Below the pieces are notes generated by a model. That model was not told the origin of the DNA and searched no databases. It saw only the letters and a list, made by a program, of their open reading frames with translations. From Kaistia algarum (GTDB lineage: Bacteria > Pseudomonadota > Alphaproteobacteria > Rhizobiales > Kaistiaceae): a stretch of 64,000 nt of DNA. The stretch is taken from NCBI RefSeq assembly GCF_026343945.1, contig NZ_JAPKNJ010000001.1, positions 1,054,001 to 1,118,000 of the forward strand, given 5' to 3'. Within the stretch, counting starts at the first letter, position 1. Each line of letters opens with the position of its first letter. This document shows, piece after piece, positions 24,365 to 32,685 of the stretch. Both the position numbers and the translations under genes were made by a program.

Positions 24365-25915
24365 ATGCCTCCCGCGCCACCCTTCCTGACGCTCTCCGCC
24401 ATCGCCAAGCGTTTCGGCGACAAGGTGGCGCTGGAGCATGTCGATCTTTCTGTGGCTGCAGGCGAGGTCCATGTCGTCGCCGGCGAGAATGGCGCCGGCA
24501 AGTCGACGCTGATGAACATCCTCGTCGGCATCCACCAGCCGAGCGGCGGCACGATGGCGCTCCGGGGCGAGACGATCACCGTGCCCGACCCGATCGCGGC
24601 GAGCCGCCTCGGGATCGGCATGGTGCATCAGCATTTCATGCTCGTGCCGTCGATGAGCGTAGCGGAGAACCTCTTCCTCGGCCGCCAGCCGCGCCGGTTC
24701 GGCCTTTTGACGGACCGCGCGGGCATGCGGCGCCGCGCCGCCGAACTCGTCGAGCGCTATGGCTTCCGGCTCGATGTCGACGCCCCGGTGGGAACGCTCT
24801 CCGTCGGACAGCGCCAGCGCGTCGAGATATTGAAAGCGCTGGCCTTCGACGCCGAACTCCTGATCCTCGACGAGCCGACCGCCGTGCTGACCCCGCCCGA
24901 GGTCGACGAACTGCTGGTCATCATCGACGCCCTGCGCGCTCGTGGCCGCACCGTCCTTTTCATCACCCACAAGCTGCGCGAGGTGAAGGAAGTCTCCGAC
25001 CGCGTCACGGTGCTGCGGCTCGGCAAGAGCATCGGCACGCATCGGACCGCCGATATTTCCGAGCGCGAAATTGCCCGCGAGATGGTCGGCCGCGACGTCT
25101 TCCTCGTCGGCCGCAAGGATGACGGCAAGGCGCGCAGCTTCGGCACCCCTGCCCTTTCGCTTTCCGGCGTGACGATGACCGAAGCGCATGGGAGGCGTCG
25201 GCTTGATTCCGTCTCGCTGGACGTGCGGGCCGGCGAGATCGTTGGAATTGCCGGCGTCGACGGCAATGGCCAGACCGAACTCGCCGAGGCGATCGTCGGG
25301 CTGATGCCGATCCAGGCCGGGCGTATCGCTATCAATGGCCACGACGTCGGCGCCGTCGATGTCTCCGGCCGCTATGCCGCCGGGCTCGGCTTCATCCCGG
25401 AGGACCGGCTAGACCGCGGCCTTTCCGCCACCATGTCGATCGCCGAGAATGTCGCGGCGACGAATTACGAACGCGCCGGCCTCGTCCGGCATGGCCTCGT
25501 CTCGACCGCGCGGCGCGACGCGTTCGCCTCAGCCAAGATCAGTGAATTCGACGTGCGCGGCGCCAAGCCCTCGATCCCCGTCGGCTGGCTTTCGGGCGGC
25601 AATATGCAGAAGGTCGTGATCGCGCGCGAACTCGCCCGCTCGCCCAAGGTGCTCGTCGTCGCCCAACCAACGCGCGGGCTCGATATCGGCGCTTCGGAAT
25701 TCGTTTATGCGCGGCTGATGGCGGCGGCCGATTCCGGCTGCGCCGTTCTGCTCATCTCCTCAGAGCTATCCGAGGTGTTCGCGCTCTCCGACCGCATCGG
25801 CGTGATGTATTCCGGCCGCCTCGTCCATGTCTTCGATCGCAAGGACGCCGACGAGACGCGGATCGGCTATCTGATGAATGGCGGCAAGCCGCACGAGATG
25901 GGAGAGGCTGCGTAA
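24365..25915 (+). CDS. BMP-type (nucleoside) ABC transporter ATPase
   Basis: A 516-residue ATPase with two nucleotide-binding domains, the size and layout of the NupA/YufO type. The first domain has GENGAGKST at about residues 43-51, LSVGQRQRVEILKAL and LLILDEPTAVLTP. The second has the degenerate GVDGNGQTE loop, LSGGNMQKVVIAREL and QPTRGLD. The QHFMLVPSMSVAENL stretch is typical of this subfamily. The ATG at 24365 is 61 bp past the hairpin; an in-frame reading further upstream crosses the hairpin and is unlikely. Its TAA overlaps the next ATG by one base. It energises uptake by the two permeases that follow. Confidence 0.9.
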   Translation: MPPAPPFLTLSAIAKRFGDKVALEHVDLSVAAGEVHVVAGENGAGKSTLMNILVGIHQPSGGTMALRGETITVPDPIAASRLGIGMVHQHFMLVPSMSVAENLFLGRQPRRFGLLTDRAGMRRRAAELVERYGFRLDVDAPVGTLSVGQRQRVEILKALAFDAELLILDEPTAVLTPPEVDELLVIIDALRARGRTVLFITHKLREVKEVSDRVTVLRLGKSIGTHRTADISEREIAREMVGRDVFLVGRKDDGKARSFGTPALSLSGVTMTEAHGRRRLDSVSLDVRAGEIVGIAGVDGNGQTELAEAIVGLMPIQAGRIAINGHDVGAVDVSGRYAAGLGFIPEDRLDRGLSATMSIAENVAATNYERAGLVRHGLVSTARRDAFASAKISEFDVRGAKPSIPVGWLSGGNMQKVVIARELARSPKVLVVAQPTRGLDIGASEFVYARLMAAADSGCAVLLISSELSEVFALSDRIGVMYSGRLVHVFDRKDADETRIGYLMNGGKPHEMGEAA

Positions 25916-26937
25916 TGGAAGCGCTCGCCAATCTCCTCCGCCCGCTCCGCGCGCCACTCGGCGCCATCGCGCTCACGCTCGGGCTCGGATTCCTGCTGGT
26001 CGCGGCCATCAACGACCAGCCGGTCGCGGCCTTCCGCGAACTGCTGTTCGCCAATTTCGATTCGCTTGGCAATTTCGCCCTGTTTCTCAACCGGGCCACG
26101 CCGATCGCGCTGATCGCGCTTGGTGTGGTCTTCGCCTTCCGCGCCGGCTTCTTCAATGCCGGTGGCGAGGGCCAGCTCTATCTCGGCGCCATGGCAGCGA
26201 CACTCACCGCCCTAGCTCTCCCCGGCCTGCCCGGCTTCCTGTTGCTGCCGCTCACCGTCCTCGCCGGCATCGCCGCGGGTGCCGCCTGGGGCTGGATCCC
26301 CGCGGTCCTGAAGGTCCGCCTCGAAGTCGACGAGGTGGTGACGACGTTGATGCTCAATTTCGTCGCGCTGCTGATCACCTCCTACATCGTCAATCACGTC
26401 ATCCGCGATACGACCACCTATGGTGCGATCAGCCTGATGATCCCGCAATCGATCTGGCTGCCACCCATGCCCGGCGTCCCAGCGGCCAGCAGCGCCTTCC
26501 TCGCGGCACTCGTTCTGGCGCTTGTCGCCTGGGTCGTGCTGTTCCGCACGGAGTGGGGTGCCGAAATCCGCGCCGCCGGGACCAATCTGCGCTTCGCCGA
26601 TGCGGTCGGCATTCCCGCCAAACAGCGCGTCGTCGGAGCGATGCTGGTCTCGGGTGGCTTTGGCGGGTTGGCGGGGGCACTCTATGTGCTCGGCATCGGC
26701 CACCGCTTCGAGCAGAATTTCTCGCCGTCCTACGGCCTTGTCGCGTTGACCGTGGCCCTGCTCGCTCGCATCCATCCGATCGGCGCGCTCGCCACCGCGC
26801 TGTTCTACGCCATGCTGCTGAACGGGGCCGCCTATATGCAGATCATGACCGACGTGCCGCGCTCGCTCGTCAACCTCATCACCGGCCTGCTGGTGTTCCT
26901 GATGACGGCCCGGCTGCGGCCGGCGGCGAGGGGGTAG
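25915..26937 (+). CDS. BMP-type ABC transporter permease 1
   Basis: A 340-residue inner-membrane permease of the BPD_transp_2 branch used with BMP-family binding proteins. It has about eight to nine hydrophobic segments. The AFRAGFFNAGGEGQLYLGAM stretch at about residues 65-84 and KVRLEVDEVVTTLMLNF at about 130-146 are hallmarks. The start codon overlaps the ATPase stop (TAATG). It forms a heterodimer with the next permease; both genes are only 3 bp apart. Confidence 0.9.
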   Translation: MEALANLLRPLRAPLGAIALTLGLGFLLVAAINDQPVAAFRELLFANFDSLGNFALFLNRATPIALIALGVVFAFRAGFFNAGGEGQLYLGAMAATLTALALPGLPGFLLLPLTVLAGIAAGAAWGWIPAVLKVRLEVDEVVTTLMLNFVALLITSYIVNHVIRDTTTYGAISLMIPQSIWLPPMPGVPAASSAFLAALVLALVAWVVLFRTEWGAEIRAAGTNLRFADAVGIPAKQRVVGAMLVSGGFGGLAGALYVLGIGHRFEQNFSPSYGLVALTVALLARIHPIGALATALFYAMLLNGAAYMQIMTDVPRSLVNLITGLLVFLMTARLRPAARG

Positions 26938-26940
26938 GCC

Positions 26941-27858
26941 GTGGACATGTCCTCCCTCCTCGGCTCCGTGCTGGAACAGACCGCACCGATCCTGCTCGCG
27001 GCGCTGGCGGCGATGGTGACGCTCAGAGCCAACATCCTGAACATCGCGGTCGAGGGCATGATGCTGACGGCCGCCTTCACGGCGATCGCCGTCGGTGATG
27101 CGACGGGCAGTGCCAGCCTTGCCTTTCTCGCGGCGATCGTCGCCTCGATCGGCGTTTCGATGCTGCTCGCCATGGTGACGCTGGTCTTCGGCGCCGATTT
27201 CATCGTCGCCGGACTGGGCTTGAACCTGCTCGCGGCGGGCGGCACGCTGTTCCTCTTGGAGATGGTCTACCAGAACCCCGGCGGCCTCCGGCCGTTCACC
27301 TTCCCCGACATCTGGCATGTGCCCGACGACTCGCTGTCCTTTCTGCCTATCATCGGCAAGGCGATCGAGGGGCAGAGTATCGTCGTTCTGCTCGCCGCGC
27401 TCGCCGTACCGGCAACATTCTTCTTTCTCTACCGCACGCCCACCGGCTCCTACCTGCGCGCGGCTGGCGAGAACGAGCACGCGGCGCAATCGGCCGGCAT
27501 CCATGTCGGGCGGATGAAGGCACTGGCCGTCGCCATAAGCGGGCTGCTCGCCGGTGTTGCCGGGGCCGGGCTTTCGATGGACCGGCTGCATTTCTTCCTG
27601 CCGGACATGACCAGCGGGCGTGGTTTCATCGGCCTCGCCGCGACCTTGTTCGGCGCGGGTCTTCCCTTCGGCACGGCGGCAGCCTCACTCGTCTTCGGCT
27701 TCTTCGGCGCCCTCGGCGACCGGCTGCAGGTATTCTCCGTGCCGTCGCAATTCGTGCTGATGATCCCCTATGTCGCGGCAATCCTTGCCCTTGTCTTTGC
27801 GAAATGGCGAAAGCGCGTGCAGAGCCGGCCGGCATCGGTGGTAGAGGCTTCCTCGTGA
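26941..27858 (+). CDS. BMP-type ABC transporter permease 2
   Basis: A 305-residue inner-membrane permease, partner of the preceding gene. Hallmarks are LRANILNIAVEGMMLTAAF at about residues 27-45 and LRAAGENEHAAQSAGIHVGRMKALAVAISGLLAGVAG at about 175-210. GTG at 26941 is taken as start because a purine-rich GAGGGGG precedes it; ATG at 26947 is an alternative two codons later. The stop overlaps the nucleoside hydrolase start as GTGA, which ties transport directly to the first breakdown step. Confidence 0.9.
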   Translation: MDMSSLLGSVLEQTAPILLAALAAMVTLRANILNIAVEGMMLTAAFTAIAVGDATGSASLAFLAAIVASIGVSMLLAMVTLVFGADFIVAGLGLNLLAAGGTLFLLEMVYQNPGGLRPFTFPDIWHVPDDSLSFLPIIGKAIEGQSIVVLLAALAVPATFFFLYRTPTGSYLRAAGENEHAAQSAGIHVGRMKALAVAISGLLAGVAGAGLSMDRLHFFLPDMTSGRGFIGLAATLFGAGLPFGTAAASLVFGFFGALGDRLQVFSVPSQFVLMIPYVAAILALVFAKWRKRVQSRPASVVEASS

Positions 27859-28811
27859 CGACGCGCATCCTGCTCGATTGCGACCCCGGCAATGACGACG
27901 CGCTCGGCATCCTCGTCGCGCTCGGCCATGCCGATCTCGACCTCGTCGCCGTGACGACGGGCGCGGGTCATCTGGCGGCTGAACGCACGGCGCACAACGC
28001 TGCGATCACCATGGCGGTCGGCGGCGGCACGGTTCCCGTGGCGGCGGGCGCCATGGTGCCGCTGGTGCGCGAGCGGATGATCGCCGGTGTACTCGACCTC
28101 ACGAGCGCGCTCGACCCCGAGCGTCCGGATCTTGCCGCCGTGCCGCTCGATCCGCGCCCCGCCTCCGACATGATCGTCGACAGCGTGCGCTCGCATCCAG
28201 GCCTCGTCATCGTCACCACCGGACCGTTCACCAATCTGGCGCTCGCTCTTCGCCGTGATCCTGCCATCTCCAAGGAAATCAGCCGCATCGTTTCGCTTGC
28301 CGGCGCCTGGGGGCTCGGCACCAAGACGGCGGCGGCGGAATGGAACATGCTCTGCGATCCGGAGGCCGCCGCGATCGTCGCCGGTGCCGGCATTCCCTGG
28401 ACGCTGATCCCTTACGAGGCAGCGTCGACAGTCGGTATTGATTCAGAACTGATAGTCCAGACCGAGGCGACCGACGGAGCCGCCGGTGTATTTGCCGGCG
28501 AGCTGCTGCGCTCGCTGGTCTCGACGTTCCGCCCCGGCCGCTTCTCGCCACCCTTCATGCCGCTCAACGACCCGCTCGCGCCGCTCCTGGCGGCGAACCC
28601 GGCTCTGGCCGAGACTGTACTGGCCCATGTCGCCATCGAACTGGCCGGCCGCCATACCTATGGCCGCAGCGTCATCGATTTCGCCATGCGCTTCGCCCCG
28701 GCTAATGCCGATATCGCGCTCGGCTTCGACATCGCCGCGACACGGAACGCCTTTCTTGCCGCGCTGGAGCGGCTCTCCTCCCAAGCAACCTCAACGAAAG
28801 AGACAGCATGA
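27855..28811 (+). CDS. Inosine/uridine-preferring nucleoside hydrolase family protein
   Basis: A 318-residue nucleoside hydrolase, which splits the N-glycosidic bond of nucleosides to base and ribose with a bound calcium. The diagnostic DCDPGNDDA is at residues 8-16 (Asp8, Asp10, Asp14, Asp15). Later hallmarks are VTTGPFTNLALAL, EWNMLCDPEAA and the catalytic-pocket LNDPLA near residue 236. The GTG at 27855 overlaps the permease stop and puts the motif at its usual place; an upstream in-frame extension would lie inside the permease gene. No signal peptide is seen, so it acts on imported nucleosides in the cytoplasm. The exact base preference is unknown. Confidence 0.9.
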   Translation: MTTRILLDCDPGNDDALGILVALGHADLDLVAVTTGAGHLAAERTAHNAAITMAVGGGTVPVAAGAMVPLVRERMIAGVLDLTSALDPERPDLAAVPLDPRPASDMIVDSVRSHPGLVIVTTGPFTNLALALRRDPAISKEISRIVSLAGAWGLGTKTAAAEWNMLCDPEAAAIVAGAGIPWTLIPYEAASTVGIDSELIVQTEATDGAAGVFAGELLRSLVSTFRPGRFSPPFMPLNDPLAPLLAANPALAETVLAHVAIELAGRHTYGRSVIDFAMRFAPANADIALGFDIAATRNAFLAALERLSSQATSTKETA

Positions 28812-29563
28812 CCGAACGACGCCGCATCCTCATCGCAGGCGAATCCTGGACCGTCCATTCGATCCACCAGAAGGGCTTCGACAGCTTCACCACGACCGAA
28901 TATGCCGAAGGCGTGCGCTGGCTGAAGGACGCGCTCGAAGCCGGCGGCTGGGATGTCGTCTATCAGCCGGCCCATGTCGCGGCGCGAGACTTTCCGATGA
29001 CGGCGGAAGATCTCGCCGCCTTCGACAGCGTCATCCTCTCGGATATCGGCGCCAACACGCTGCTGCTGCATCCCGACACCTTCGTGCGCTCCAAGGTGCT
29101 ACCGAACCGCCTGGCGTCGATCCGCGACTATGTGGCGAATGGCGGCGGCTTCATCATGGTCGGCGGTTACCTCACGTTCCAGGGCATTGAGGCGAAGGGC
29201 CAATATGCCGGCTCCCCGACCGAAGAGGCGCTCCCCGTCTGGATCGATCGCTTCGACGACCGGCGCGAACTGCCGCAGGGCATCGAACCGAAGGTCGCCA
29301 TCGAACATCCGATCGTCGCCGGTCTTTCGGGCGCCTGGCCGGCACTGCTCGGCTACAACAAGCTGACCGCCAAGGACGACGCTAGCGTCGTGGCGACCGT
29401 CGGCGAGGACCCGCTCATCGTCGCCGGCACCTATGGCAAGGGCCGCTCGGTCGCGTTCGCCTCGGATTGCGGCCCGCACTGGGCGCCGCCTCCCTTCGTC
29501 GAATGGGCCGGCTACGCCAAGCTGTGGCAGCAGATGGCCGATTGGTCGGCGAGCAAGATCTGA
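28808..29563 (+). CDS. GATase1-like (ThuA-type fold) protein
   Basis: A 251-residue protein of the putative class I glutamine-amidotransferase-like group (PF07090-type). It opens with RRILIAGESWTVHSIHQKGFDSF, has YAEGVRWLKDALEAGGWDVVY, then GGGFIMVGGYLTFQGIEAKGQY, and ends with FASDCGPHWAPPPFVEWAGYAKLW. I see no Cys-His-Glu triad of a true amidotransferase. The function is not established. ATGA overlap with the nucleoside hydrolase and a 10-bp gap to the alpha/beta-hydrolase place it firmly within the operon, so a role in processing the released sugar or base is probable. Confidence 0.82.
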   Translation: MTERRRILIAGESWTVHSIHQKGFDSFTTTEYAEGVRWLKDALEAGGWDVVYQPAHVAARDFPMTAEDLAAFDSVILSDIGANTLLLHPDTFVRSKVLPNRLASIRDYVANGGGFIMVGGYLTFQGIEAKGQYAGSPTEEALPVWIDRFDDRRELPQGIEPKVAIEHPIVAGLSGAWPALLGYNKLTAKDDASVVATVGEDPLIVAGTYGKGRSVAFASDCGPHWAPPPFVEWAGYAKLWQQMADWSASKI

Positions 29564-29573
29564 GGGCAAGACC

Positions 29574-30341
29574 ATGACCACGCCGGTTCCGCTCAATGTC
29601 TTCCGCTGGGGTGATCCGAAGGCGGGCCGCGTCGCCGTCGGGCTGCACGGCATCACGGCCAATGGCGGCGCGATGACGGAGCCGGCGCGGCTCATGGCTG
29701 CGCGCGGCTGGCACTTCATTGCCCCCGACATGCGCGGCCATGGCGAGAGCAGCCGCGGCAACGGGGATTTCTCGTTTCCGAGCCTCCTCGCCGACATCGC
29801 CGGCGCGGTCCCACGTGACCCCGATGTGCTGATCGGCCATTCCTTCGGCGGCACGTTGGCGATCCAGGCCGTGCTTTCGGGCCTCATCGCCCCGAAGGTG
29901 CTGGTGCTGGAGGATCCTGTGTCGCATTTCGCCGACAAGGAAACGCCGAAGGGCATGCTCGACTGGGACGAGGTCAATCTCCCGCACACGATCGAAGGCA
30001 TCCGCACCCTGAACCCCGGCTGGTCGCAGCTCGACGCCGCGTGGAAGGTGGTCTCACTGACGCAGATCGATTTCGACGACGCCCGCGCCGCCTTTGCCGG
30101 CAACGCTCCCTGGGACCTTCGCGGCGAGGCCGAGGCGTTGGTCCGCAAGGTGCCGACGGTCTGGATCCTGCCGGAATCGAGCCGCTTCATTCCTCCCTCC
30201 GATCAGGCGCGGCTACGAGCCGAGGCGGGCAATCGCGCCGTCGTGGCGCTGCCGGATGTCGGCCACAGCGTCCATCGCGACGCGACCGAGCTTTTCGTCG
30301 ACATCGTCGAGAAGCTCGCCGATGGCCGCTGGTTCGCATGA
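29574..30341 (+). CDS. Alpha/beta-fold hydrolase
   Basis: A 255-residue alpha/beta-hydrolase. The oxyanion motif is GLHGITANGGAM, the substrate-loop motif is APDMRGHGESS, the nucleophile elbow GHSFGG carries the Ser at about residue 90, and the catalytic His is in DVGHSVHRD near the end. It has no signal peptide. It follows the GATase1-like gene by 10 bp and its stop overlaps the formamidase start. It could hydrolyse an amide, ester or lactone intermediate; related enzymes include deformylases acting on ring-opened N-heterocycles, which would fit the formamidase gene next to it, but this is inference. Confidence 0.85.
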   Translation: MTTPVPLNVFRWGDPKAGRVAVGLHGITANGGAMTEPARLMAARGWHFIAPDMRGHGESSRGNGDFSFPSLLADIAGAVPRDPDVLIGHSFGGTLAIQAVLSGLIAPKVLVLEDPVSHFADKETPKGMLDWDEVNLPHTIEGIRTLNPGWSQLDAAWKVVSLTQIDFDDARAAFAGNAPWDLRGEAEALVRKVPTVWILPESSRFIPPSDQARLRAEAGNRAVVALPDVGHSVHRDATELFVDIVEKLADGRWFA

Positions 30342-31306
30342 TGAGCGACTATGTCTTCCATTTCGGCGGCCATGCGCCTGTTCGTACCGTCGAAGCCGGT
30401 GTGCCGTTCTCGGTCTTCACCGAGGATTGCTTCTCCGGCAAGCTCACCTCGACCGATGGCGAACCTCGAATCGTCGCGCCCTATCCGCGCGTCAATCCGC
30501 TTACCGGCCCGATCGCGCTTACCGGGATCAAAGCTGGCGAGATCCTCGCGGTGCACCTCATCGAGCTGAAGCCGGCGCGGAACTGGGGCGTTGCGACGAT
30601 CTCGCCGAATTTCGGCCTGCTCTCTGGCAATCGCGGCAATCCGAACCTGCAAGCGGAGCAGGCGGAGCGCGTCTGGATCTGGAAACTGGAGGAGGACGGA
30701 AAGTCGCTCTCGACGCCGACCTTGTCAGGTCCGCCGCTCAGCGTCCCCTTCCGGCCGTTCCACGGCACGGTCGGCGTCGCGCCGGCCCATGGCGAGGTGC
30801 GGCTCAGCGTTGTCCCCGGCGATTTCGGCGGAAACCTCGACCTGCCCATGCTGGGCGGTGGCACGACGCTCTATCTGAAGGCCAATGTCGACGGTGCGGA
30901 CCTCTATATCGGCGACGGGCATTTTGTGCAGGGCGACGGCGAAATCGCCGGAACCGCCATCGAGGGCGCACTCGACACCACGCTGGTGTTGGATCGCCTT
31001 CCTGCAGACGCGCTGATGGACTGGCCGCGCATCGAGACCGACGCGGAGATCGGCGTCATCGGCGCGGCGCGGCCGTTGGAGGATGCGGCGCGGATTGCCA
31101 GCGCCGGTCTGATCCGCTGGGTGGCTGACGCTTGCGGGCTCGATCTATTCGATGCGCAGCAACTGGTCACCCAGATCTGCCGCCTGAAAATCGGCAATCT
31201 GGTCAACCCGCTGTTCACGGTCGCCTGCACAGTACCCAAGGCGCTGCTGCCCGCCGGAGCCGAGTTCATGGGCGGCGCCCATGCCCGGCTGAGGGCAGGC
31301 GGCTGA
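30338..31306 (+). CDS. Acetamidase/formamidase family protein
   Basis: A 322-residue enzyme of the FmdA/AmdA family, metal-dependent hydrolases that release ammonia from formamide or acetamide. Family features include VPFRPFHGTVGVAP (about residues 131-144), PGDFGGNLDLPMLGGGTTLYL (about 157-177) and IGDGHFVQGDGEIAGTAIE (about 189-207) with metal-binding Asp/His residues. Two adjacent ATG codons (30338 and 30341) are possible starts; the first overlaps the upstream stop. Its position at the end of a nucleoside-type uptake operon suggests nitrogen recovery from a short amide released by ring breakdown. Confidence 0.87.
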   Translation: MMSDYVFHFGGHAPVRTVEAGVPFSVFTEDCFSGKLTSTDGEPRIVAPYPRVNPLTGPIALTGIKAGEILAVHLIELKPARNWGVATISPNFGLLSGNRGNPNLQAEQAERVWIWKLEEDGKSLSTPTLSGPPLSVPFRPFHGTVGVAPAHGEVRLSVVPGDFGGNLDLPMLGGGTTLYLKANVDGADLYIGDGHFVQGDGEIAGTAIEGALDTTLVLDRLPADALMDWPRIETDAEIGVIGAARPLEDAARIASAGLIRWVADACGLDLFDAQQLVTQICRLKIGNLVNPLFTVACTVPKALLPAGAEFMGGAHARLRAGG

Positions 31307-31510
31307 GGCCGCCGGCCGTACCATGCGGCCCTCGTAGCAGCTCATCTCACCGCCGTCAGCTCCGGGAGAGCCAGTCGCCTGGGCGGCCGAAATCCTCGAT
31401 CGGAATAGCCGCCCCTTCGCCAATGGCTTCGGCCTCGACTAGGATGAAGATGGAGCGTCGGCGGTGCCCAGCCGGCGGCTCAAACCTGGAATGCACACGG
31501 ATAGACCCGA

Positions 31511-32683
31511 TTGATCGACATTGAATCTGCGGCCGAGCTGCTCTCGGCCATGATCGCCATTCCCAGTATTAATCCGGACCTGAAACGCGACGGTGTACCG
31601 GCGGAATGGTTCGGCGAGGCAGCAATGGCGCACTTCGTGGCCGGATGGCTGGTAGAGGTCGGGGTGGCTGCCCGTCTCGACGAGGTCGAGCCGGGGCGCC
31701 CCAATGTTGTCGCCGAGCTTGCCGGGGCGCCCGGTTCGCCGACGCTGCTGTTCGAGGGCCATCTCGATACGGTGCAGGTGGACGGCATGGACGCGCCCTT
31801 CCTGCCGCGTCGCGAGGGCAACCGTCTCTATGGCCGCGGCGCTGTCGACGACAAGGGATGCCTTGCCATGTTCATGCTGGCGTTGCGGGAACTGAAGCAG
31901 CGCGGCAGCGCCGTCGGCGTCACCTTTGTGGCGGCGATCGACGAGGAGGTGACCTTCAAGGGTGTCGCCCACCACCTGAGGCACCATGGCCGCCACGATG
32001 GCGGGGTCGCCGGCGAGCCGACCGGGCTCGACATCTATCGTGCCTGCAAAGGCGCGGTGCGCTGGCATATCGACGTGATCGGCAAGGCGGCGCACGCGTC
32101 ACGGCCCGAGGAAGGGCTCGATGCGATCCAGGGTGCATCGGAGCTGCTGGCACTTCTGAAGGGTTATATGGCGCGGACGAACTCGGCCCACCAACATGAT
32201 CTGCTCGGCGGTCGCACACTGACCTGCACCATGATCGCCGGTGGCGAGGGTCCGAACAGCCTTGCCTCGAAGGTGCGCCTGACGTTCGACTGCCGGCCCC
32301 TGCCCGACCAGACCGGCCCCGAAATCTGGGCGGAGATCGCAGCGGCCGTCGCCGGCTTCGAGGCGAGCAGCGCCTATCGCTACGTCATGCATCCGACCTT
32401 CATCGATTCGATCTCGATGGAAGTGCCGGCGGAAGCGGGCATCGTCGCAGAGCTCCTCGCGGCGACGCAGCGTCATGCTGGCTCCGGGCGGATCCTCGGC
32501 GCCTCGTTCGGTTCGGACGCCAGCAAGATGACGCGCGCCGGAACGCCCAGCGTCATTTTCGGGCCCGGCGACATCGCCATGGCTCACAGCGTTGACGAGC
32601 ATGTCGATTTGGAAGAGGTCGTGCGGGCGGCGGAGATTCTCGTCGACCTCGCCGAGACCTTCGCCGTCCGCCCAAGCCGCTGA
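31511..32683 (+). CDS. M20-family metallopeptidase/deacylase (ArgE/DapE-like)
   Basis: A 390-residue M20 enzyme, the family of acetylornithine deacetylase, succinyl-diaminopimelate desuccinylase and N-carbamoyl hydrolases. Zinc-site residues are seen in EGHLDTV (His84, Asp86), GAVDDKG (Asp113/114), AAIDEEVTF (Glu145 general base, Glu146), GEPTG and the last His in MAHSVDEHV. The dimerisation domain lies at about 180-290. The best start is TTG at 31511, which lacks a strong ribosome binding site. A 204-bp gap separates it from the formamidase, so it may have its own promoter. It could remove an acyl or carbamoyl group from an amino-acid-like breakdown product. Confidence 0.85.
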   Translation: MIDIESAAELLSAMIAIPSINPDLKRDGVPAEWFGEAAMAHFVAGWLVEVGVAARLDEVEPGRPNVVAELAGAPGSPTLLFEGHLDTVQVDGMDAPFLPRREGNRLYGRGAVDDKGCLAMFMLALRELKQRGSAVGVTFVAAIDEEVTFKGVAHHLRHHGRHDGGVAGEPTGLDIYRACKGAVRWHIDVIGKAAHASRPEEGLDAIQGASELLALLKGYMARTNSAHQHDLLGGRTLTCTMIAGGEGPNSLASKVRLTFDCRPLPDQTGPEIWAEIAAAVAGFEASSAYRYVMHPTFIDSISMEVPAEAGIVAELLAATQRHAGSGRILGASFGSDASKMTRAGTPSVIFGPGDIAMAHSVDEHVDLEEVVRAAEILVDLAETFAVRPSR

Positions 32684-32685
32684 CC

